Part shown: positions 36,120 to 45,077 of the stretch, one piece after another
Layout: every line of letters begins with the position of its first letter
Position numbering within the stretch: the first letter of the stretch is position 1
Source of the DNA: Bradyrhizobium sp. MOS002
Lineage (GTDB): Bacteria > Pseudomonadota > Alphaproteobacteria > Rhizobiales > Xanthobacteraceae
DNA: 64,000 nucleotides
Direction of reading: 5' to 3'
Assembly: GCF_003020115.1 (NCBI RefSeq)
Contig: NZ_PYFX01000002.1
Location: forward strand, 248,001-312,000
The notes under the pieces: model-generated
The model's input: only the letters and a program-made list of their open reading frames with translations
The model's database searches: none
What the model was told of the DNA's origin: nothing
Made by a program: the position numbers and the translations under genes

Positions 36120-37169
36120 TCAGGGCAAATCGAGCCGGTAGAAATTGCTCGCGGTCTGCGAGAACAACGCCGTCTTCTCGGTCTCGCTCAAGGGCGCGGC
36201 GATACGCTTGAAGGCGTTGAAGATCACCTGGTAGCTGCACTGGCCCTTGTCCGGCGGAAAATTGCTCTCGAACATCGCACGCTTGGATCCAAACGCCTCG
36301 ATGCAGGTTTCGACGTAAGGCCGCCACGCGGCGGCAAGCTCCTCGGATGACGGCGGCCTCTCGCGCAAATGGAAGTCGTAGCCGAGCAGGCACATCGCGA
36401 GCCCGCCGAGCTTCACCACGACGTTCTCGCATTTGGCGATCTCCCGGATCGAGGCACGCCATTGCGGAAACACCTCCTCGCGTCGCCCGGCAAAGCGGCC
36501 GATTCCGGCCGGGCCGCCGCAATGGTCGAGCACGATCCTGGTGTCGGGAAATGCGCGGGCGAGCTCGGTCAGCTCGCCGATCTGCGGATGGAACAGCCAG
36601 GCGTCGAAGCTGAGGTTCAGCGGCGCCAGACAGGCAAAGCCCTTGCGGAAGGTCAGGTCCTGCAGCAATCCCTGCGGCCGGCTCGCATACATGCCGGCGA
36701 CAGCCGGATCCTGGTCCCAGGCCGAGGAATGCCGGATGCCGCGGAAGCGACCGTTGCCCGCCGCGATCTCGGCCTCCAGCACCGGTTTTGCGGCATCGCC
36801 GAGCAGCAGATTGACGTGGCTGACGATGCCGGCGCAGATCGCGGCCTTGCCGTAGCCGCCGCTGGCGCTCATCGCGGCGACGCCATTGGCGAACTCGACC
36901 TCGCCGACCGGCCGGAATGCCTCGGGTCCGTGCGCACGATACATCGAGCGGCAGTCGACATAGACGGTGGCGGTGATGTTGTGGCCGGAGGCGATATCGG
37001 CCGCCATCTCCTCGATCAAATAGCGGTGCCCGCGATTCCAGAGATGGTGATGGGGATCGACGATCGGCCGTAAGGGATCGATGATCTCCTCCTGATGCAG
37101 CGCGAGCCAGTCCTCGCGCGGCTCGACGAATAACCCGCTCGTGTTGGCGGGCAGACCGCTTGCAGCCAT
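36120..37169 (-). CDS. Amidohydrolase-family (PF04909 type) TIM-barrel hydrolase
   Basis: A 349-residue protein of the amidohydrolase-2 family, which includes decarboxylases and lactonases acting on aromatic or sugar acids. The metal motif DPHHHLWN is at 38-45; later ligands are His in RGIRHSSAWDQD, in LFHPQ, and in VLDHCGGP; the final acidic position may be ESNFPPD. The ending FSQTASNFYRLDL is typical. ATG 37169 starts the domain. Substrate unknown. The small hypothetical gene at 37287 is upstream in the same direction. Confidence 0.9.
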   Translation of the reverse strand: MAASGLPANTSGLFVEPREDWLALHQEEIIDPLRPIVDPHHHLWNRGHRYLIEEMAADIASGHNITATVYVDCRSMYRAHGPEAFRPVGEVEFANGVAAMSASGGYGKAAICAGIVSHVNLLLGDAAKPVLEAEIAAGNGRFRGIRHSSAWDQDPAVAGMYASRPQGLLQDLTFRKGFACLAPLNLSFDAWLFHPQIGELTELARAFPDTRIVLDHCGGPAGIGRFAGRREEVFPQWRASIREIAKCENVVVKLGGLAMCLLGYDFHLRERPPSSEELAAAWRPYVETCIEAFGSKRAMFESNFPPDKGQCSYQVIFNAFKRIAAPLSETEKTALFSQTASNFYRLDLP

Positions 37170-37286
37170 CGGCGTGCGCTCCCTTTACGTATGCTTCTTG
37201 TTCGGGGAGCCTAGCATCTCGTCCTCGCACGCAGCAGCGCGCGTTGCGCAACCGCACCCGTCATCGCGGACACAGCGGCGCCGTCA

Positions 37287-37808
37287 TCATCCCTTGCGCC
37301 GCTTCGCCCTCACATCGACCATCAGCCGCCAATCGGTTGCGGTGGCCGGCTTGACCTCGCCGAGCCAATGGAAGAAATCCTCGGTTACCTCCGTAAAACT
37401 CCAGCGCGTCAGGTCGCCGGCTTCGGTCGTGCCTTCCTGCACGATGTCGGCATCGTGGGGACGGCCGATCTGCTGGCGGAATATGCAGCGGCCGGGATCG
37501 AACCAGGAAATCCGCCATGCATCGATGGTCGGATCGTAGACCCGCAGCGTCGTGCCGTACCAATTGCCGGCGATCGGCAAGGCCGGGCTGCCGGCCGGGC
37601 GCGGAATGATCCAGACGTCCTGCACGGCGCGGCCCTCCAGCACCCAGCCGAAATGGATTTCGCCGGGCGCGGTGTGTTTCGTTCCATCGGCTCCATGGGC
37701 GGTGATCTCGGCGTCCCAATCGCCGACGAAGCGGCCGTAAAGCTGGAGTGCCGCCGCGTGCTCGGGGTTCGGTCCGTCCGCGTGCAATAATCTCGCAAAG
37801 TCGGTCAT
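37287..37808 (-). CDS. Hypothetical beta-barrel-like protein (DUF1579-like)
   Basis: A 173-residue soluble protein with alternating strands: LYGRFVGDWDAEIT, EIHFGWVLEGRAVQDVWI, GTTLRVYDPTIDAWRISWFDP, then TRWSFTEVTEDFFHWLGE and WRLMVDVRAKRR. The pattern of a small lipocalin- or THAP4-like barrel that binds a small ligand fits, but the function is unknown. ATG 37808 has AGGAG at good spacing. It may be co-transcribed with the amidohydrolase 117 bases downstream. Confidence 0.8.
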   Translation of the reverse strand: MTDFARLLHADGPNPEHAAALQLYGRFVGDWDAEITAHGADGTKHTAPGEIHFGWVLEGRAVQDVWIIPRPAGSPALPIAGNWYGTTLRVYDPTIDAWRISWFDPGRCIFRQQIGRPHDADIVQEGTTEAGDLTRWSFTEVTEDFFHWLGEVKPATATDWRLMVDVRAKRRKG

Positions 37809-37873
37809 GTCGATCTCCTGTTGCGAGGAGATCAGCACGACCGGCGGGCAGCCGACTTGGAGAAAATTGCGCG

Positions 37874-38686
37874 TCAGACGCCGTCGAGGATGATCACCGT
37901 CGGCTTCGACGGCAGCGCATCCCGGGACATCCGGAAACTTCGCTCCATGCGCCGGTCGATCTCGAACTGCTGGCCGATGCGTTCCATGAAATCGTCGAGC
38001 GGGGTGGCGAAGCGGTGCATCGGCAGCACCACCGAGGCGCGCAGCCGCTTGGTGATCTCGGAGACGCCGTCGAGCGACATGGTATAGGTGCCGTCGATCG
38101 GCACCATCACGATGTCGAGCCGCCCGATCTGGGCAAAGTGGCTGTCATCGAGCTTGTGGTGAAGATGGCCGAGATGGCCGATGCAGAGGCCCGCGACCTC
38201 GAAGATGAAGATCGAATTGCCGTCGCGGATCATGTCGGCGCCGGAATCGTCCCCGAAATAGCGGCGGATGTCGGTGGTGACGTTGCGGATGAAGGTGTCG
38301 CCGATGCGTTCCGACACGATGGCCGGCTTGCCGTCCTCGCCCCAGCCATGCAGCACACGAGGAATGCGCTTGTCGGGGTATAACGAGTAGTGCGTGCTGT
38401 GGGCCCGGTTCATGGTGACGACATCGGGCAGCCGTCCCACCTGGTAGGCTCCGCTATAGTCGGTGGCGATGCGCAAGCCGCCGGGCGTGTCGATGAAATA
38501 GGTGGAATGGCCGGCATAGGTGATCTGGACTTCAGCCGAGGCCGCGACCTGCCGGAACGCGACCGGCGTCACGCGGGGGGCCGCATTCGCCATCGCCAGG
38601 CACTCGCTGCGCTGAGGCTGCTGGGCGAGGGCAGGTGAGAGGAATGCGCCGAACAGCGCCAGAGCCGCCGAAACCAATCGCCGCAT
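37874..38686 (-). CDS. Exported UlaG-like MBL-fold protein with atypical metal motif
   Basis: A 270-residue protein with a signal peptide (RRLVSAALALFGAFLSPALAQ). The UlaG-like start ITYAGHSTYFIDTPGGLRIATDY is clear, and GHLGHLHHKLDD, MVPIDGTYTM and VVLPMHRF follow. The usual HxHxDH segment is replaced by MNRAHSTHYSLYP, so metal binding is changed or reduced. ATG 38686 is chosen over a TTG codon one position earlier because AGGGGGTGG is well placed. Location is probably periplasmic. Substrate unknown. Confidence 0.82.
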   Translation of the reverse strand: MRRLVSAALALFGAFLSPALAQQPQRSECLAMANAAPRVTPVAFRQVAASAEVQITYAGHSTYFIDTPGGLRIATDYSGAYQVGRLPDVVTMNRAHSTHYSLYPDKRIPRVLHGWGEDGKPAIVSERIGDTFIRNVTTDIRRYFGDDSGADMIRDGNSIFIFEVAGLCIGHLGHLHHKLDDSHFAQIGRLDIVMVPIDGTYTMSLDGVSEITKRLRASVVLPMHRFATPLDDFMERIGQQFEIDRRMERSFRMSRDALPSKPTVIILDGV

Positions 38687-38791
38687 CAATCCACCCCCTA
38701 TGACTTCAGGGAAAGTCTAGCGTGCAATGCAGCGCGTGGCCAACAGCGCGCGATCAACAGCGCGCCAGTGTCGCACCCCCACGCCCGCCTT

Positions 38792-40317
38792 TTATGATTC
38801 CCGCCTTGGGCTGAACTTCCAGGTGATGGCGACGAGGCTCGCAGTGATCAGGCCGCTGACGAGACCGACGATGGGCAGCGCGAGAACCAGCGCGGCGCTG
38901 GCAGCCCATCCGATCGAGGAGAACGCCTCGGCGAAGGTCGCAAGCCGCGACGAGGTCTGGCGGCGGCGGAATTGGCTGCGCCGGGCCTGCACCCGGAACC
39001 AGAGCTGGATCGCGGTCGCCGAGGCCGCGCTGACGATGACCGCACCTGCGGTGACCGCGGCCTGGAACGGCGAGGCGAAAGCCAATGCTGCGATCAGCGG
39101 GCAGAAGATGACGGTGATCGCGATCAGCACCACCTCGATCTTGGCGCGGGTGACGCTGGACGGCGTCAGCGGCGCGGTCGCAACCAGGTCGGGCGCGTCC
39201 TCGCCCGAGATCGTCAGCCAGGCAAGCCCGCCGGCGAGTTGTCCCGCCGCCATGACGATGACGGGCGTGATCAGCGTCAGCGCCGCGGAGCTGTCGGCAA
39301 AACTGCGCCAGAGCAGCAGCGCCGGCGGCACCAGATAGAGCAGCTGCATCAGCGTCTGCGAGATCAGCCAGGGATCGCGCCAGAGCAGCGAAAATTCCTT
39401 GCGCCGCAGCGCATGCTGCCGCGATCCGCCGCGGAACGGGCGCTCCTTCGCGCTGCGACGGCCAGACGCGCCATAGGCGGCGGCATCGATCGCGGTGTCT
39501 GCAAAACGGCCCGAGAAGATCGCCATGACGCTTCCGAGCAGCACGAGCCCGAGCGCCAGGAGCAGCAGCAGCGCTTCGGCGTCCCCCATCGCCGCCCGTG
39601 CCGGCCACCACCAGATGCTGTCGGCATCGGGCGCGTAAGCGGCCAGGCTACCCGAGGTCAGGATGGTGAAGCGCGACAGCGTGCCGTAGGACATGATCGC
39701 CGCGACCTGGAGCGCGATCACGAAGCCGGCGCCGATGATCGCGGCAAGGATCTGGGCGACGAACCGTGTCCGCGCCGGGCCGATCAGGCGGAACAGCAGA
39801 ATGGTGACGGCGATCGCGATCGCTGCGGCCGACAGGCCCATGGCGACGACGACGCCGAACGCTGCAAGCCAGCGCGCGCCGCCCCCGAACACCAGCACGT
39901 CGATGAAGGGCGTCGAGAACAGCAGCGCTATCACCGTGACGGTGAGCGCAATCGCGGCGATGCGCACCGAGAACAGATTGGCCAGCGTCGCGGGTGAGGA
40001 CATGATGAGGTCGAGATCGGCGCGTGCGTAAAACACCCGCGTCACCGATTCGATCGCCTGCGACAGCATCAGCGTCCAGGCGAGAAAAATCGTCGCCGAA
40101 ATCACGATCAGCGAGGATTTGTCGAGCGGCAATTGCAGGTCGGCGAAGCGGCCGATCACCGCCCAGGCCGGCACATGCAGCAGCGCCGCGAACAACAGCA
40201 GGCCGATCACCGCGGCACGCGTTCGTTTGCGCCGCCCGCCGGTCATCATGCCGAGCCATTCGCGCCAGGCGAGCCGGAGCTCGTGGCGGGCGAACCAGGA
40301 CAGCGCGGTGGCCGAGC

Positions 40318-40321
<4 letters not shown>
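38792..40321 (-). CDS. ABC exporter membrane protein
   Basis: A 509-residue polytopic protein with about ten to twelve hydrophobic helices in two halves, separated by a charged loop (ASGRRSAKERPFRGGSRQ region). It is of the type annotated as an ABC-2-like permease. It pairs with the ATPase downstream in order but upstream in transcription: the ATG at 40321 overlaps the ATPase stop by four bases (ATGA). There is no binding protein, so export is likely. Substrate unknown. Confidence 0.85.
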
Positions 40322-41067
<746 letters not shown>

Positions 41068-41330
41068 GGTGGTCACACCTTGCGGTTTTGCATCGCTCGC
41101 GACCATGACCCGAAGATGTTTCGGCACCGTGAATCGCGCTGCCGCAAATTCCGTCATCCGGATTGGACTAATGGCAAGTCACCGTTTGTTGACAGCGCTT
41201 GGCGGTTCAGGCTGAATTGGCGAAGGGACGAATGGCGCGAACGCAGCGAAACGACTGCGTAGCGACTGAACACAAGATGCGGCAAGGCGGTCAGGAAGAA
41301 CCGCCGGTTGTATCGGGAGGATGCGCGACG

Positions 41331-42206
41331 ATGCTGGATTTCGTTCAGCAGCTGGTCAGCGGTGTTGCGCTCGGCTGCGTCTACGGCCTGATCGCGCTCG
41401 GCTTCGTGCTCGTCTACAAGGCCACCGAAGTCGTCAATTTCGCCCAGGGCGATTTGATGATGCTGGGCGGCTTCTTTGCCTTCACCTTCATCGGCATGAT
41501 GGGCCTGAACTACTGGATCGGCTTTGCCGGTGCGGTGGCGGCGATGGCGCTGTTCGGCATGCTGGCCGAGCGCGTGGTGGTGCGGCCGATCCTCGGCTAT
41601 CCGCAGTTCTCCATCATCATGGCGACCATCGGGCTCGGCTACTTCCTGCGCTCGATCGCAGGCATGATCTGGGGGACCGATGATCTGAAGATCGAGACGC
41701 CGTTTAGCCAGGGCGTGCTGCGCATCGGCTCGCTGGTGCTCGCCTACGACAAGCTCTCGGTGATCGCGGCGACCATGATCCTGTGCACGCTGCTCTATCT
41801 GTTCTTCAACAAGACCACGCTCGGCACTGCGATGCGCGCCAGCTCCGAGAACATGCTCGCGGCCTATTACATGGGCATTCCGGTCAAGCGCGTGGTCTCG
41901 ATCGTGTGGGCGATCAGCGCGGCGGTTGCGACCTGCGCCGGCGTGCTGCTGGCGCCCATCACCTTCATCCACTCCAATGTCGGTCTGGTGCTCGGCCTGA
42001 AGGCGTTTCCGGCCGCCGTGCTCGGCGGCTTCGGCTCGATCCCCGGCGCCGTCGTCGGCGGCGTCCTGATCGGCGTCATCGAGAGCATGGCCGGCTTCTA
42101 TCTGGCCGAGGGCTGGAAGGACGTCGCGCCCTACATCGTGCTGCTCGCCGTGCTCTTGCTCAAGCCCGAAGGCCTGTTCGGCCTTCACGTCCGCAAGAAG
42201 GTCTGA
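41331..42206 (+). CDS. livH: Branched-chain amino acid-type ABC permease LivH
   Basis: A 291-residue permease of the LivH group with about eight helices. Marks are GVALGCVYGLIALGFVLVYKATEVVNFAQGD as N-terminal pattern and the ATPase-contact stretch GTAMRASSENMLAAYYMGIPV (about 164-184), plus PAAVLGGFGSIPGAVVGG. ATG 41331 has GGGAGG ten bases upstream. First gene of the livHMGF, ligase and binding-protein cluster. Confidence 0.93.
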   Translation: MLDFVQQLVSGVALGCVYGLIALGFVLVYKATEVVNFAQGDLMMLGGFFAFTFIGMMGLNYWIGFAGAVAAMALFGMLAERVVVRPILGYPQFSIIMATIGLGYFLRSIAGMIWGTDDLKIETPFSQGVLRIGSLVLAYDKLSVIAATMILCTLLYLFFNKTTLGTAMRASSENMLAAYYMGIPVKRVVSIVWAISAAVATCAGVLLAPITFIHSNVGLVLGLKAFPAAVLGGFGSIPGAVVGGVLIGVIESMAGFYLAEGWKDVAPYIVLLAVLLLKPEGLFGLHVRKKV

Positions 42207-42210
42207 ACGC

Positions 42211-43362
42211 ATGCGCTTCCTGTTCAAGACCGACTACGAGGACGACATCAGGCTGTTTCCGCATTCGGGCTATTACGTCTCATACGGTCTCCTGCTGGCC
42301 GTGCTGCTGATCGCGCCCTATGTGCTCTCCAGCTATCTGATGAGCCAGCTCGTCTTCGTCTGCATCTATGCGACCGTCGGCGTGGCGCTGCTGATCCTGA
42401 CCGGTTTCACCGGGCAGGCCTCGCTCGGGCACGCGGCGTTCCTCGCGATCGGCGCCTACACGGCGGCGTACTTGCAGACGTACAACGTGCCGTTCCCGGT
42501 CTACTTCCTCGCCGCAGGCCTTCTGTCCGGGTGCATCGGCGCGTTGGTCGGCTTTCCCGCGCTGCGGCTCCAGGGCATCTACCTCGTCATCGCCACCATC
42601 TCCTTCGCCTTGATCGTCGAGGAGATCCTGGCGCGTTGGGAGAGCGTGACTCACGGCAACGAGGGCATGCGGGTGAAGACGCTGTCGCTGCTCGGCGTTG
42701 CGGTGCCGCGCGATAGCCCCACTTTCTATTTCCTCTGCCTCGCCGTGCTGGTGCTGACCATCGTCGGTACGCTCAATCTGCTGCGTTCGCCGACCGGGCG
42801 CGCCTTCGTTGCGATCCGCGACAGCGAGACCGCGGCGCGCAGCATGGGCGTCAATGTCGCGCTGTACAAGGTGAAGTCCTTTGCGATCTCCGCGGCGATC
42901 ACCGGCTTCGCCGGCGTGTTGTTCGCGCACAAGCTCTCCTTCATCTCGCCGGAGATGTTCACGCTCCAGCTCTCGATCGAGTTCATCATCGTGATCCTGA
43001 TCGGCGGCACCTTCAGCCTGCACGGCGCGGTGCTGGGGGCGATCTTCATTGTGATGATCGATCCGTTCCTGACCTACCTCAAGGACGACATGCCCGGCAT
43101 CATAGCCGGCATTGCAGCGACCTTCGGAGCGGGCACGCAAACCGCAGCCAATGTCCAGTCAAAGGTCGCGGCCTTTGCCTCGCTCAACGGCCTGAAAGGC
43201 GCGATCTACGGCATCATCATCGTATTGTTCGTGCTGTTCGAGCCGCTCGGGCTTTACGGCCGCTGGCTCAAGATCAAACTCTTCTTCCAGCTGTTCCCGC
43301 TCTACAAGCGCGCCACCTTCAAGCGGCAGAAGATCTATGTGAAGTCGGAGCGCAACCGATGA
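42211..43362 (+). CDS. livM: Branched-chain amino acid-type ABC permease LivM
   Basis: A 383-residue permease of the LivM group, longer than the minimal 300-330 because of an N-terminal extension and a C-terminal tail (YKRATFKRQKIYVKSERNR). Typical segments are LTGFTGQASLGHAAFLAIGAYTAA and RAFVAIRDSETAARSMGVNVALYK. It begins four bases after livH ends and overlaps livG by four bases (ATGA). Confidence 0.93.
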   Translation: MRFLFKTDYEDDIRLFPHSGYYVSYGLLLAVLLIAPYVLSSYLMSQLVFVCIYATVGVALLILTGFTGQASLGHAAFLAIGAYTAAYLQTYNVPFPVYFLAAGLLSGCIGALVGFPALRLQGIYLVIATISFALIVEEILARWESVTHGNEGMRVKTLSLLGVAVPRDSPTFYFLCLAVLVLTIVGTLNLLRSPTGRAFVAIRDSETAARSMGVNVALYKVKSFAISAAITGFAGVLFAHKLSFISPEMFTLQLSIEFIIVILIGGTFSLHGAVLGAIFIVMIDPFLTYLKDDMPGIIAGIAATFGAGTQTAANVQSKVAAFASLNGLKGAIYGIIIVLFVLFEPLGLYGRWLKIKLFFQLFPLYKRATFKRQKIYVKSERNR

Positions 43363-44117
43363 GCTATTTTCGCGCCGAGAGTCTGTCGCTGCATTTCGGC
43401 GGGCTGAAGGCCGTCGACGCGGTGTCGTTCGCGGTCGAAAAGGGCGAGATCCTCTCGATCATCGGGCCCAACGGCGCCGGCAAGAGCTCGATTTTCAACC
43501 TGATTTCGCGGATCTACCGGCCGACCTCGGGCCGCATCTTTTTCGAGGATCAGGACATCACGGAGCAGCCGCCCCATGACATCGCAAGGCTCGGCATCGC
43601 CCGCACGTTCCAGAACATCGAGCTGTTCGAGAACGCGACGGTGTTGTCGAACCTGTTGGTCGGCCGCCACCGGCATTCGACCACGCAGCTTTGGCAGGAG
43701 CTGTTGTTCCTGCCAGGCGTACGGGCCGACGAGAAGCTGCATCGCCGCAGGGTCGAGCAGGTCATCGAATTCCTCGATCTCGAGCCTTACCGCGACAAGC
43801 TGATCTCGGGTCTGCCTTACGGCGTGCGCAAGGTGATCGAGCTGGCGCGCGCGCTGTGCTCGGAGCCGAAGCTGATCCTGCTCGACGAGCCGTCCTCCGG
43901 CCTCAACGTGGAGGAAACCGACGACATGTCGTTCTGGATCCGCGACCTCAAGAGCGAACTCGGCGTCACCGTGCTCATGGTCGAGCACGACATGTCGCTG
44001 GTCAATCGCGTCTCCGACCGCGTCATCGCGCTGAACTACGGCAGGGTGCTGGCGATGGGCTCGCCCGCCGAAGTGCAGCAGCACCCCGATGTCGTCGCCG
44101 CCTATCTGGGAGCCTGA
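43359..44117 (+). CDS. livG: Branched-chain amino acid-type ABC ATPase LivG
   Basis: A 252-residue ATPase. Walker A GPNGAGKSS is near residue 36, the LivG-specific RTFQNIELF segment near 82, Walker B LILLDEPSSGLN, and H-loop MVEHDMSLV. The signature motif is unusual: LPYGVRKVIELARAL stands where LSGGQ-like LPYGQQR is common, with Val in place of Gln. The same LPYG-type variation occurs in other LivG proteins. Confidence 0.93.
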   Translation: MSYFRAESLSLHFGGLKAVDAVSFAVEKGEILSIIGPNGAGKSSIFNLISRIYRPTSGRIFFEDQDITEQPPHDIARLGIARTFQNIELFENATVLSNLLVGRHRHSTTQLWQELLFLPGVRADEKLHRRRVEQVIEFLDLEPYRDKLISGLPYGVRKVIELARALCSEPKLILLDEPSSGLNVEETDDMSFWIRDLKSELGVTVLMVEHDMSLVNRVSDRVIALNYGRVLAMGSPAEVQQHPDVVAAYLGA

Positions 44118-44121
44118 CGCG

Positions 44122-44910
44122 ATGGATGCCGTGGCGACACCGGACATCATCCTGAAACTCTCCAACATCGAGAGCTATTACGGGCCGATCATGGCGATCC
44201 GCGGCATCTCGCTCGAAGTGCCGCGCGGCCGCATCGTCACGCTGCTGGGTGCCAACGGCGCCGGCAAGACCACGGTGCTGAAGACGATCTCGGGCATCCT
44301 CGATCCGCAGAAGGGCGCCATCGAGTTCATGGGCAAGTCCATCCAGCGCATGGAGGCGGACAGGATCGTGCGGCTGGGCCTCAGCCATGTGCCGGAGGGA
44401 CGTGAGGTGTTCCCGTTCCTTTCCGTGCGCGAGAACCTGATGATGGGTGCCTATCCGCGCAGGGATCGCGACGGCGTTGCCGACGATCTGGAGCGCGTCT
44501 ACGGCTATTTCCCGCGGCTGAAGGAGCGCATCAACCAGCCGGCCGGACAGCTCTCCGGCGGCGAGCAGCAGATGCTCGCGATTGGCCGTGCGCTGATGAA
44601 CCGGCCGACGCTGTTGCTGCTCGACGAGCCCTCGCTCGGGCTGTCGCCGTTGCTGGTGAAGGAGATCTTCGCCATCATCCGTCGCGTCAACGAGGAGCAG
44701 GGCATGTCGATCCTGCTGGTCGAGCAGAACGCCAAGGTGGCGCTGGAGACGGCGCATTATGGCTATGTGCTGGAGATCGGCCGGATCGTGATGAACGACA
44801 CCTGCGACCGCTTGATGCATTCCCAGGACATCCAGGAATTCTACCTTGGCGCCAAGGAAGCGGGCGCCCGTGGCGAGCGGCGCTGGAAAAAGAAGAAGAC
44901 TTGGCGTTGA
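44122..44910 (+). CDS. livF: Branched-chain amino acid-type ABC ATPase LivF
   Basis: A 262-residue ATPase. Walker A GANGAGKTT is near residue 40, VPEGREVFPFLSVRENLMMGA is the LivF pattern, the ABC signature is LSGGEQQMLAIGRAL, Walker B is LLLLDEPSLGLS. The C-terminus has a lysine-rich extension ending KKKKTWR. The last six codons, including the stop, are the first unit of an 18-bp tandem repeat that runs on to 45000. ATG 44122 lies four bases after livG ends. Confidence 0.93.
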   Translation: MDAVATPDIILKLSNIESYYGPIMAIRGISLEVPRGRIVTLLGANGAGKTTVLKTISGILDPQKGAIEFMGKSIQRMEADRIVRLGLSHVPEGREVFPFLSVRENLMMGAYPRRDRDGVADDLERVYGYFPRLKERINQPAGQLSGGEQQMLAIGRALMNRPTLLLLDEPSLGLSPLLVKEIFAIIRRVNEEQGMSILLVEQNAKVALETAHYGYVLEIGRIVMNDTCDRLMHSQDIQEFYLGAKEAGARGERRWKKKKTWR

Positions 44911-45000
44911 AGCAAGGCTTGGAATTGAAGCAAGACTTGGCGTTGAAGGAAGACTTGGCCCTGAAGCAAGACTTGGCGTTGAAGGAAGACTTGGCGTTAG
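44893..45000 (+). repeat. Six-unit 18-bp tandem repeat, each unit with an in-frame stop
   Basis: Six 18-base units in the livF frame: the first is AAGAAGACTTGGCGTTGA, and the others read AG(C/G)-AAG-(A/G)CT-TGG-xxx followed by TGA (units 2-5) or TAG (unit 6). Stops fall at 44908, 44926, 44944, 44962, 44980 and 44998. The array fills exactly 108 bases and ends 77 bases before the acyl-CoA ligase gene. Confidence 0.9.
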
Positions 45001-45077
45001 ATCGGGAGACTCGTTCGCAACAATAGACCGCCGGCAAGGCAGGCAGCGGAGGGGAACGCGACAAGGAGGAGACGTGC

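Noticed and set aside
41154..43140. Two minus-strand frames of 286 and 357 codons
   Set aside because: Antisense to livH and livM; text is Asp/His/Arg-rich with no motif.
44893..45000. CRISPR-like array
   Set aside because: The units are directly adjacent with no spacers, are only 18 bases long, and there are no cas genes.
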